Positions 1-10,683 of a stretch of DNA of 64,000 nucleotides are shown piece by piece. The position numbers and the translations under genes are program-made. A model generated the notes under the pieces. That model searched no databases. It had not been told where the DNA came from and saw only the letters and a program-made list of their open reading frames with translations. Numbering within the stretch: the first letter of the stretch is position 1; each line of letters opens with the position of its first letter. The DNA is from Bidens hawaiensis (taxonomy: Eukaryota; Streptophyta; Magnoliopsida; Asterales; Asteraceae), in assembly GCA_021521415.1 (NCBI GenBank), contig JAIQDT010009017.1, positions 1 through 64,000 on the forward strand, given 5' to 3'.

Positions 1-255
1 TGGATACTCATGCGGGTGGGTTTTGGTTCACATATCCCTAATTTTGCAAAAATCGCATAAGGCATCAAATTGATACTTTCTCCTAGGTCGGCCTGAGCAT
101 TGCTATCAAACAAACTTCTTATAAGGCAAGGAATAGTAAAACTCCCTTGATCAATCATTTTTTCTAGAATCTTGTTTTGCAGAATGGTTGAGCATTCTTT
201 GTTCAATGCGACATGGGATAGCTCCTCCATATTTTGGCATTTGTAAAAGTGCTTC
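1..255 (-). pseudogene. Athila/Tat-type gypsy gag-pol, gag end to protease (partial)
   Basis: Read on the minus strand this continues the gag-pol of the gypsy element whose start lies at 37132-35560. A stretch resembling the gag C-terminus (LLQMPKYGGAIPCRI) leads into the retroviral-type aspartic protease region (QGSFTIPCLI, then INLMPYAIF, EPKPTRM), which matches this family's usual order. The residues expected to carry the catalytic Asp read AQADLGES, with frame damage just before. The first residues (LLQMPKY) join exactly to the EA of the fragment ending at 35560 once the SIRE-like insert and one copy of its GCTTC duplication are removed. The rest of pol lies off the left edge. The family is clear; the copy is not intact. 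Confidence 0.75.
251..255. repeat. Target-site duplication GCTTC (left copy)
   Basis: GCTTC at 251-255 is repeated at 35555-35559, exactly flanking a TG...CA element. This shows that everything between is a single insertion unit (a SIRE-like copia element with later inserts) within gypsy gag-pol. Confidence 0.9.
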
Positions 256-607
256 TGTAAGTCCTTAGAACGGATCTTTCAATGTGATATCACACAATTT
301 CGTGAATATTCGGAAACTAACACAAGATGATTCAAGATTATGTAAACAAATAAACCAAAAAAAAAATAATATACTTCAAAACACATGTATGTTAAACGTC
401 AAGTGCTTAAGCACAACTGGTTACACAAACACACCGATATCCCTTTCTCTATCTTATGAACGACCAGCCTATAATAAACCTAATTACGTTGTTTATATAG
501 GCATTACACACAAGCCCTAAACAACCCAAAAGCCCACCGAGATCCAAGAGAGCTCGGTTTAAAATATAAGCCCAATATCAAGTACAAACCATAACAGTAG
601 CCCAACA
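256..607 (-). repeat. 3' LTR of the SIRE-like element
   Basis: This 352-bp uninterrupted LTR (plus-strand ends TGTAAGTCC and GCCCAACA) matches the pieces at 29462-29642 and 35388-35554 of the split 5' LTR. It is short for a SIRE-type element, whose LTRs are usually around 1 kb. The small ORF readable here on the plus strand is a shadow. Confidence 0.9.
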
Positions 608-620
608 ATCTCCCGCTTGG
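608..620 (-). other. Polypurine tract (SIRE-like element)
   Basis: On the minus strand this reads CCAAGCGGGAGAT immediately before the LTR start TGTTGGG. This is the expected place and composition for priming plus-strand DNA synthesis. Confidence 0.75.
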
Positions 621-635
621 TTTGTATCTTCAACG

Positions 636-1726
636 TTAATCGTGCTCAAGAATATTTGCGTCCGCTTCCTTGTAAGCCCCAGCCCATAAACCTATTCTGA
701 TAATTGATCCCATCATTCTTGTATACTCTTTAGCAACAGGCTCGTATAGTGGTTTAGCCATAATTTGAAAGTTGCTAAGAGTTTTAATATCTTTTTCGCC
801 AAACTTCAGTAGATCACGTGGGTTGACAAATCGAAATTGTCCTTTTCGTAGATGGATAACGACCGTAGTCGTCTCACCGTCGTACGTCCAGAACGTCGTC
901 TCATCTAAAGCCCCATCAGGAATTCTGGTAGACAGAGGAATATGACTTGCCTTCTTAGTTGCCGGCCACATAACATTGACCATTGTCTTCCCCGTATTCG
1001 GATCTCGGACCCCTTTAGCTTTCTTTAAAAATGACTCAGCTGTAGTCATATTCGGGAATCCTCGATCAACTTGATTCCTCAAGAAGTTCCAAAAATCTAT
1101 AGCCCTTTTGTCATTGTTGGGGTTGTGAAAAGGAGCATTAATAAGGCCACTGAGATCAACCCTCCAGGATCCAAAATCCTTCATTATTGTAATATTCGGT
1201 AGTCCCAGACCTTCTTTTCACCCACCACATGGCAATATCAATATCAAACCCCCAAGGCAAAACGCCTGATCGATCACCATACTTGTCTGAAAAGCCTTTC
1301 TTGAATCAACAATAAACTTATCCGGGTGATCAAAAGATTCCACGTTCTGATTTGAATCTTCATAATAAGAATCTTCTTTTGAATTCTTTCAGTTTGTTCG
1401 GCTGTCTTTGGAGGGGCAACAAGATATTGTTCTAGTGTTTCAGAAGTGTCAATGTTTGAAGCAGGACGCGCACTGGAACTACCACCTTGACTGTCAGCAT
1501 GTGCCTATGCAGCAACGTCCTCGTCGCTTTTAAATTCATCTCCAAATTTCTGAATATGCTTTTGCTGGAGGTCTAAGTAGATAGCGGTGAGGCCACCCAT
1601 GTTAGCTTGAAGTTCATTGATCTTCAAGTCTTTATCAGAGTTGCTCGCTTCAAGCTCTTGAATTCGTACATCCTTCACAACCGAGTCTTGTTCAGGTTCA
1701 AAGACTTATCGTTGTAAGGACTGTAC
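636..1726 (-). pseudogene. Third ORF of SIRE-like element, C-terminal half
   Basis: This minus-strand continuation of the ORF starting at 14984 is separated from it by the 1727-13585 solo LTR. An open stretch of 182 codons (1184-636, starting MKDFGSWRVD, ending ANILEHD) closes the frame 29 bases before the 3' LTR; upstream (1726-1185) the frame has stops and shifts. Upstream residues include a charged coiled-coil-like stretch (IQELEASNSDKDLKINELQ). Third ORFs in this position of SIRE-type elements are often called env-like, but I see no signal peptide or convincing membrane segment in this part, and no biochemical function is known to me. Similar ORFs are, from memory, common in composite-family retroelement annotations. 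Confidence 0.7.
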
Positions 1727-2540
1727 TGTCACACCCCAAAAAACTTAACTTAGCAGCGGAAGTCTTAATTAAGACGTTCGAGTGGTGACAGACGCCAATT
1801 AGCCATACGATATTTAAACACACACCATTAATGTGCAAGTTGGACATTTATTATTAAAAACACAAGTTTCAAGTCATCAGAGTACATGTTATTTTAAAAC
1901 ATTATGTCCAATTGTCGGGATCTAGAATCCCGCATTTTCCCACGTTTTCTTCACGAAGTGCCAAGTTTTCCTTTGCCTGAAAAACACGTTTAAAAATATA
2001 CGTCAACAAAAAGGTTGGTGAGTTCTCAAAAATAATATAAAATATCCTTTTCATTTCACTTTCTCAAATTTGAAACTATTTTGTCCATACAAAAATCAAA
2101 ATTTATGTTTTACCTTGACCCCACGGGACCAAGGCCAACTTACACGAAAGTTGTTTAAAAATCATATAGTCGCCTCAACGACAAACCAAATGGACACCTT
2201 TCGTATTACAACAATAGTTCTCGAAGTATAACATTTTATTCTTCAACATTTGTGATAGTTATAAACTAGCAAGGAATATAACAAATGTAATGCTACTAAA
2301 CCTATAATCAAAGCGTACAATAATTCAAAATATTTGCCCCCAACATTTAACCAGCACGACTGGTCGGCAGGCAGGGGCGTCACCCGAGAGATCTATCAAT
2401 ATTTCTATGCCTTTTTACAGTTGATGATTATAAGACTGCCACGATCCCCAATTCTCACAACATTTATTTTGGTCAGCTCCGACCACGTTAATCAACGTTG
2501 GTCAAATTTAAAGCCCTTGCAATATAACAATTGTTAAGAT
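1727..2540 (-). repeat. Solo LTR, left segment
   Basis: This 814-bp non-coding LTR sequence begins TGTCACACCCCAAA and has GGTGAGTTCTC near 2018, a phrase also seen in the related LTR at 19620. It ends at the AAGAT target duplication of the nested copia element. Confidence 0.75.
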
Positions 2541-3484
2541 TGTTGGGTTTTAACAAGATTATCAAAGTGATAAAATCCTTATTTTACCAAAAACGTAGCG
2601 GATATAAGTTTTAAATCTTGTTAGTTTTAGTGTATAGAACCAATTCAATACATGCAAAACCCAAACCCGGATCCAAATACGAATTACACACTATCAAACA
2701 CATTCATGTCACTATAAGTTCATGCATGTTAAACAACCTTTCAAGTAACCAAAGAAGTGTGAAAAGGATGATGATTGAAAGGCAAGAACTTGAATATGGA
2801 AGCTCCTCAAGCTAGTATACCCCAAGCTTCAACAACACACCTTCTTAGCTAGGATTTAAACACTTGATTAACACCTTCTTCCTTGCCTTAGTTTGGCCGA
2901 AATCAAGAGAAAGAAAGGAAGAGAGAATTGATGTTTACTTGCATGTATGTTGTGTGTGTTATATGAAAAATGAAAGAGAAAAGTTTGGTTTTATTCAAAG
3001 CCATCTTTCTCTCCACCAATCAAACCCTTTGCATGTCTCCACTCAATAATAAAAAAATAATATATTTGAATGAGTTATTACCTTTTTCTTTTATAAAACT
3101 TTAAACATATATATATATATATATCCATACATATATACTTTTATAAGTTTATAACTTATAACTTATAAAACCTATTATATGTTAAGAGACATTCTTGGTT
3201 ATTATTATTCATATATTGTTATTTAACCAACTTAAATAACACTATGTAATGTTCTTTCATAAAACATAAATCATCCATATGATTTGTTTATTACACAAGT
3301 ACATTTTATTTAGAAACCCCTTTCCAAATAACTCAAGTGTTAATATTCATTTGTTATGATCACATCATATATGAACGAATATTATCGGTGTTTGTCTAGC
3401 TTGTTATTGGGTATGACCCGACTTGGATCATAACGTACTAGCCACATCAATTTAATATGTCTCTTGGACAGACCGAGTCCAACA
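2541..3484 (-). repeat. 3' LTR of the copia element at 2541-10678
   Basis: This 944-bp LTR matches 9738-10678 almost base for base, with a longer (TA)n run near 3106-3124. The small plus-strand ORFs readable in both LTR copies are identical simply because the LTRs are. Confidence 0.93.
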
Positions 3485-3496
3485 ATCTCCCACTTG
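3485..3496 (-). other. Polypurine tract (copia 2541-10678)
   Basis: On the minus strand CAAGTGGGAGAT lies directly before the LTR start TGTTGG. It is nearly the same tract as in the SIRE-like element at 608. Confidence 0.75.
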
Positions 3497-4261
3497 CACA
3501 AGATACATAGATGATTGATGCAAGTAGCAAATACCGCCTAACTACGGTTTACTACCCCTAATACGTATGACGAAGTGCCATTCAATAACATCATCCCTTT
3601 CAAGTCCCATACTTGAAAATGATTTAGGTGAAACTATCATTTATCCTTTTGCCACAAATGTCATGTTAAATCCAGAGACACAGAGTGATCATTCTTTGTT
3701 GATTTAACTTGTCAGGCCTTAGACATTTAACTCTCAACGAATAAGAGGGACAAATCCCATATTGACTACATACGTCTCTCACTATCACCTTGTACTATAC
3801 TTGAGTTTAGCCTTATGTACTGACATATTTCAGAGCAGCGAAGAACTAAGTCAAAGCATAATAGTCAATGAATATCAAGACCCAATATGTATCTCAGGTC
3901 GGAGGATACTATGAAGTTCGCCTTTACTCAAATTTACTTATGATCACAAATTCCAAGGATTCCATGCAGTAAAATTGAGAGCGGGTCAGTCCAATATTTA
4001 TCCCATAAATATCTATGAACCTTGGCAGCAACCCTTTGCTATATTCATACCTCATGAATATCTACCAATCCAAGTTCATAATAGTCTTACTTTCACATTT
4101 GTTCCCACAAATATGAACGACTACGGACGTTTAGAATAATTCAAATTATTCACGGATTTAAACATACTAAAATGGAACATAACTCAAGAACATGACCATA
4201 ACCAAAACCATATGATTGAGTTAAAATAAAATTGTTCCAATATCCAAATACAAATTTTTGA
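3497..4261 (-). other. 3' non-coding region of copia element
   Basis: These 765 bp between the RNase H stop and the polypurine tract hold no ORF or repeat that I recognise. Confidence 0.6.
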
Positions 4262-7200
4262 TCAAATCCAATCACTAGAATATCGAAGTCCTAAGGTGCA
4301 AGTATGACTCTCATGCTTCGGCCTTTCAAGGAGTTTCGTGAGTGGGTCCGCAATGTTTTGATCAGTGTGAACTTTGCGAATACATATCTTTCCTTTTTCA
4401 ACTTCATCCCTTATGTAGTTGAATCTCCGCTCAATGTGCCTCGTCTTTTGATGAGCACGAGGTTCTTTGATTTGAGCAATCGCACCCTCGTTGTCACAAA
4501 AGATCTCTAGAGGGTCCTGAATGGTACGAACCACTCCTAGATCGGCAATGAACTTTCTAATCCATGCAGCTTCTTGAGCTGCCAGGGAGGCGGCGATGTA
4601 TTCAGATTCAGTGGTGGATAAGGCTACCACATCTTGTTTTGCACTCTTCCATGAGATAGCACCACCATTGAGAACGAAAACATATCCCGATTGTGATCGA
4701 GAATCATCTCGATCAGTTTGGAAACTCGCATCAGTGTAACCCTTTACAACGAGTTCCTCCTCACCAGAGCCATATATTAGAAACATATCCTTAGTCCTTC
4801 TAAGGTATTTCAATATGCTCTTAACAGCCATCCAATGGCTAGTTCCCGGATTTTGTTGGTATCGACTTGTCATGCTCAAGGTGCATGACACATCCGGTCT
4901 AGTGCAAATCATGGCATACATGATGGATCCTATAGCAGATGCATAAGGGATACCACTCATTTTGTCTTGCTCATCCTTTGAGCTTGGACATTGAGAAGCA
5001 CTCAACATCGTTCCTCTTTGAATATGTACCAAACCTTTCTTAGAGTTTTCCATCTTGAACCTTTTCAAGATCTTGTCTATGTATGCACTTTGATTCAAAC
5101 CTGTCAACCGCCTTGATCTATCCCTATAGATCCTTATTCCAGAATATAGGCTGCTTCACCAAGATCCTTAATGGAAAAACAGTTTCCAAGCCAGGCTTTT
5201 ACACCTTCCAAGGTTGGAATGTCATTTCCAAACAGTAATATGTCATCGACATATAATACCAGAAAGGTTATGATGCTCCCACTAGCTTTCTTATACACAC
5301 AAGCTTCATCAGCGTTTTTGATGAATCCAAATTTCTTAACTTCATCATCAAAACGGTGATTCCAACTTCTGGATGCTTGTTTCAATCATAGATTGATTTC
5401 TTCAACTTGCATACTTTGTTAGGATGTTGTGCATCGACAAAACCTTCAGGCTGAACCATATAAACATATTCATTAAGATGCCCATTTAGAAAAACTGTTT
5501 TGACATCCATTTGCCATATCTCATAGTCATAATATGCGGCTATGGCAAACAATATCCTAATAGACTTTAGCATCGCCACGGGCGAGAAAGTTTCATCTAA
5601 TCAACCCCTTGAGTTTGAGTGAAACCCTTTGTTACAAGTCTAGCTTTATAAGTATCCAAGTTTCCATGCATATCAGTTTTCTTCTTGAAAACCCACTTAC
5701 TTCCAACGAGCTTGGAATTTAGAGGTGGAGCAACCAAGTCCCATACTTGATTGTCATGCATGGATTGCATCTCAACATTCATGGCTTCTAGCCATTTGTC
5801 ACAATCAGATTGCGACACTGCATCTCGGTATGTGGTGGGTTCATCCGAATCTACCACGTAGCATCCATCCATGAAAAATCCATATCTCTCAGGTGGGGGT
5901 GCTAACTCTACCAGATTTGCGAATGTTTTGTGTGTTTTGATCAACCATTTGATCATCCTCAACAACCTCTTGTTGATTGCTAGTGTCAACCAAACGTGTA
6001 TCGGCTTGTAGTTCTCGATCCTCTTCGAGTTCTACAGTTCTATCAGTTCCTTCCATAAGGAACCTTCTTTCCAAGAACTTAGCCTTTCGAGCTATAAACA
6101 CTTTATGCTCGCTTGGATTGTAGAAATAATATCCCATCGAATCCGTGGGATATCCTGCAAATATACACTTAGTGGATCGACATTCAAGTTTGTCAGGGGT
6201 GTAGATCTTAACATAAGCCTCACAACCCCATACCTTTAAATATGAAAATTTTGGAGCCTTTCCATGCCATATTTCAAAAGGTGTCTTATCCACTTTCTTG
6301 GTTGGTGCCATATTAAAAATACGGGCAGCGGAGATCACAGCGAAACCCCAAAATGATAGAGGTAATGAGCTTCTAGCATCATGGATCGAACCATGTCCAA
6401 TAAAGTTCGATTCCTCCTCTCGGACACACCATTATGTTGTGGTGTTCCAGGTGGAGTAAGTTGTGAGACAATCCCACAACTCCTAAGATGTTCTAGAAAC
6501 GCATCATTGAGGTATTCACCTCCTCTATCAAAACGTAGTACTTTGATTGTTTTGTTGAGTTGATTTTGTACTTCATTTTGGAAGACTTTGAACATTTCAA
6601 AGGCCTCATTTTTGTGTCTTAACAAGAACACATACCCATGGCGACTATAATCATCGGTAAAGGTAATGAAGTATCTTTCACCATTTCTTGTCATTGTCCT
6701 AAAAGGTCCACATACATCCGAATGTATGATACCTAATAAGTTTTTCGCCCTCTCATTTGTTCCATTAAAGGGCTCTTTGGTCATTTTTCCCAATAAACAA
6801 GATTCACATTCATCAAATGAATCAACATTTGATTTCAAAAGACCATTCTTTCGAAGTGTATGAATACGATTCTTGTTTATGTGACCAAGACGACAGTGCC
6901 AAAGAAAAGTATTACTCAAATCCATTTTGAGTCTTTTGGTGTTAGCTTGGTACAACGAGTTATCAATGTATGAGTCATCATGAATTAATTCATAAATGCC
7001 ATTAAACGGCATCGCTTTAAAATAAAAGACATTATCCATGAAAACATAAATACCATTATCAACAAACTTAAAGTCATAACCAGATTGTCTTAATACAGAA
7101 ACAGAGATAATATTCCTAGTCAAACTAGGGGAATATAAAATGTTTTTCAAAATAATTTCCAAACCATTTGGAAGTTTTAAAACATAATCTCCTCGGGCTT

Positions 7201-8266
7201 GGACGTCAACCTTTGCTCCATTGCCCATGAAAAGACTTATATCTCCTTTCTTCACTTCATTTCTTCTTTTGAACCCCTGCAATGAATTGCATATATGAGT
7301 TACACATCTGGTATCCAATACCCATGTGTTAGAAGAAATAATATTAAGATCAATGTGAATCATGAAAGTTGTACCTGAGGTTTGCCCCGCATCCCTCTTA
7401 GCTTTCAACTCCTTGAGATAGGTCAGACAGTTTCTCATCCAATGACCTATCTCACCACAACCAAAGCACGGATCCTCAGCGCTAACCTTTAGCTTCTTTG
7501 GTTTTGGTTCCGCCTTTGCCATTCCCTTGAACCCCTTCTTGACTTGCCCCTTGCCAACGGCAACCCTTGCCTTTGGTTCCAGGTGATGCCTTTTCTTTGA
7601 GCCACCCTCATTGATCGCAAGAACGGGTAAAACCTTTTTACCCATGCCGGCTTCGGCTGTCTTAAGCATTGCGTGAAGCTCACCAATACTTTTGTCCCAT
7701 CCGTTCATATTGTAGCTCATGACGAATGTCTCAAACCTTTTAGTTAAGCCATTTAGGATCAAATCCGTGGCTAACTCTTTTGAGATGGAACAGTTAAGCC
7801 GTTCAAGCCGATCAATGTGGCTCTTCATCTTAAGTACATAAGATGAAACAGATTGGGTTTCTTCCATATGACATGCATGAAGCGCTCGAACCGTTTCGAA
7901 TCGCTCAACCCGAGCTTGAGTAAGGAACATTTCCTTAAGCTGGGTAATCATGTCATACGCCCCATGATTCTCGAAATCCTTTTGGATCTCGGGAATCATT
8001 GTTCACAACATGAGGCAAGAAACTTGCACCGAATCCTCGTTGTATTTCAGCCAATCCGCATAGGCATCTAAGTTGTTGACATCGGGTTCATCGGGAATAG
8101 GATCGTCTAAAATATAAGACTTCTTTTCTTGCTTGAGAACAATTCTCAAGTTTCGATACCAATCCATGAAGTTGTTAAAGTTTAGACGATCCTTATCCAG
8201 AATGGATCTTAGTGATAGATTATGCACGTGTGGGATAATTGCGTTCGGTGCGTTGTTTGCGGCCAT
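4262..8266 (-). pseudogene. Copia gag-pol polyprotein (broken)
   Basis: This reads leftward from an ATG at 8266 (MAANNAP). Gag is followed by a CCHC knuckle (CFGCGEIGHWMRNC, near 7475-7435), a protease site reading VLDTRCVTH where the conserved DTG has become DTR, integrase with its HHCC region (WHCRLGH...CESC), DVCGPF and FDRGGEYL, RT with YVDD at 5253-5242, and RNase H (TDASFQ, STTESEYIAA) ending IADPLTK. Breaks include an in-frame stop near 8001, frameshifts near 6338 and 5900, and breaks near 5580, 5385 and 5110. The order protease-integrase-RT-RNase H is diagnostic of Ty1/copia. The protease substitution plus several frame breaks mean it cannot make a working polyprotein. Confidence 0.9.
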
Positions 8267-9722
8267 CTAAAAGAATTTTAACAAAGTTCAAATTAGTATT
8301 TTCGATATTAATAAAATTTTGATCTTTAATACCCTTTAATGTCTCCAAGACAATTATTGATTAAAATCTAGAACCCAACGTTTCATTCAAATAGTAGTTA
8401 GGTGACCTTTATCCTACTATTCGAATTAACAAGGTAGTCAACGTTTGATAATTGCAACCCTTTGCAACTTCTAGTTTTATGAGATCGGTTAAACATCATA
8501 TGTTTAGTTGGTATGTTAAATCCCATCAACACCTTTGAACGCCATGTTAAGGTGATCCTATAGTCATGGTTTCAAATCAAGTCGTCCTACTTATACACAC
8601 GTGTGAGTTTACTCATACAAGTGGTTAGGTGATCCTAATGCCAAAAGTACTTGTAAAATCACCTTAAGATCACAAGTTTTCTTAAAAGTGCTTAGGTGAT
8701 CCTAACCCACTATCAAGTCTACAAGTGACTAAGTGTCGTATAAAAGGATGGTGTTTAACTTGTTTTTAAAAGGGATTTTAGTTTTCTAAATTCTAGATTG
8801 GAAAACTATTTATTGTACCTTTCATTTGCATGCATTCAAATGTATGGTACTTAGTTGAAAAACCCATTTTCAAAATTCCTTTTAATAAAACCCATTTTAT
8901 TATGAAATCATTAGCTATTAATAAAACCAATTTTATTACCTAACGATTTCTATGGAACCAATTTTATGCTAGTTGATTTTAAGTTGTTAAGCAAACCATA
9001 TTGCAAATAATAAGTAAATCAATCATGAAAGCATAAAATATACACAACCACAAGTTCATAACCATAGCCTCCTAATGTTGACCACACTTGTTGACCGAAG
9101 ACAAGTGTGTCAAAAAGTCTCTCTTAAGGGACCCAAAAGAACATGCACTTGTGTCGGTGAACTCCCACTTGATTCCGAATCCATATGCTCCAAGTGTTTG
9201 CTCTCGGTGTTGTGGTCTTCATCATTTTATTTGGGCTTCCATCCATGCATCTTCTTTTACAAAATATATCCTAATACATTTTTCTAGTAAAAGAAATACA
9301 TCTAATATACTTATTATTACAAGCCATATGAATGAATAAATAGATTACAAACCCAAATAAATATTACAACCAAATCGAATGAACAAACAACCAACACAAT
9401 CATTCAACCAAACACAAGGCCATGGCTAGGTTATGAACATCTATTACACATCCAAATATGCAATAATACAAGACCAAAATGGTTCCCCTTTTTGCCTCAA
9501 AACTTTCGGCCAAGCTTAAGCAAACCGAAAGTTTCGGGTTTTGTCTAAACAAACTAAACAATCATCCAAATGACTTGGTTTTTCAAGATTACCACATGCA
9601 TGTAAAGTATAACCTTGAAAAACCATGGGGTAACCAAAACCCCTAAAATTTTCGGCCAAATGGTGAAACACACCATAAAACCGAAAAATTTTGGGTCTAA
9701 TGAAGCATGCATTCGTATAAGC
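8267..9722 (-). other. 5' leader region of copia element
   Basis: This 1.46-kb untranslated leader lies between the primer site and the gag ATG. It contains repeated phrases around TTAGGTGATCCTAA (about 8620-8710) and AT-rich segments, but no significant ORF. Confidence 0.6.
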
Positions 9723-9737
9723 GGCTCTTGATGCTAT
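9723..9737 (-). other. Primer-binding site, tRNA-iMet type (degenerate)
   Basis: The minus strand next to the LTR reads TAGCATCAAGAGCC. This resembles TGGTATCAGAGCC, complementary to initiator tRNA-Met, with two changes and an extra A. Confidence 0.5.
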
Positions 9738-10678
9738 TGTTGGGTTTTAACAAGATTATCAAAGTGATAAAATCCTTATTTTACCAAAAACTCAGCGGAT
9801 ATAAGTTTTAAATCTTGTTAGTTTTAGTGTATAGAACCAATTCAATACATGCAAAACCCAAACCCGGATCCAAATACGAATTACACACTATCAAACACAT
9901 TCATGTCACTATAAGTTCATGCATGTTAAACAACCTTTCAAGTAACCAAAGAAGTGTGAAAAGGATGATGATTGAAAGGCAAGAACTTGAATATGGAAGC
10001 TCCTCAAGCTAGTATACCCCAAGCTTCAACAACACACCTTCTTAGCTAGGATTTAAACACTTGATTAACACCTTCTTCCTTGCCTTAGTTTGGCCGAAAT
10101 CAAGAGAAAGAAAGGAAGAGAGAATTGATGTTTACTTGCATGTATGTTGTGTGTGTTATATGAAAAATGAAAGAGAAAAGTTTGGTTTTATTCAAAGCCA
10201 TCTTTCTCTCCACCAATCAAACCCTTTGCATGCCTCCACTCAATAATAAAAAAAATAATATATTTGAATGAGTTATTACCTTTTTCTTTTATAAAACTTT
10301 AAACATATATATATATATCCATACATATATACTTTTATAAGTTTATAACTTATAACTTATAAAACCTATTATATGTTAAGAGACATGCTTGGTTATTATT
10401 ATTCACATATTGTTATTTAACCAACTTAAATAACACTATGTAATGTTCTTTCATAAAACATAAATCATCCATATGATTTGTTTATTACACAAGTACATTT
10501 TATTTAGAAACCCCTTTCCAAATAACTCAAGTGTTAATATTCATTTGTTATGATCACATCATATATGAACGAATATTATCGGTGTTTGTCTAGCTTGTTA
10601 TCGGGTATGACCCGACTTGGATCATAACGTACTAGCCACATCAATTTAATTTGTCTCTTGGGCAGACCGAGTCCAACA
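9738..10678 (-). repeat. 5' LTR of the copia element at 2541-10678
   Basis: This 941-bp LTR is over 99% identical by eye to 2541-3484. It ends CCAACA and is followed by the AAGAT duplication. Confidence 0.93.
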
Positions 10679-10683
10679 AAGAT

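Larger units (their letters stand above)
2541..10678 (-). mobile_element. Ty1/copia element, full-length, minus strand, recently inserted
   Basis: Two LTRs (2541-3484 and 9738-10678) with ends TGTTGG...CCAACA are flanked by AAGAT (2536-2540 and 10679-10683). By eye they differ by about eight substitutions and two short indels in about 940 bp, so insertion is recent. The internal region carries a primer site next to the right LTR, gag-pol on the minus strand and a polypurine tract next to the left LTR. Despite the young LTRs, the polyprotein frame is broken several times, so this copy was probably moved by proteins from another element or was mutated before insertion. Confidence 0.93.

Noticed and set aside
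636..1184. Independent host gene of 182 codons
   Set aside because: Its position right before the polypurine tract and LTR, and continuity with the ORF from 14984 after removing the insert, make it the end of the element's third ORF.
2618..3049. Two small ORFs repeated identically at 9815-10246
   Set aside because: They are duplicated only because the LTRs are duplicated; no start context or domain.
4304..4510. Plus-strand ORFs across the copia and SIRE pol regions
   Set aside because: They are antisense shadows of RNase H, RT, integrase and gag sequence.
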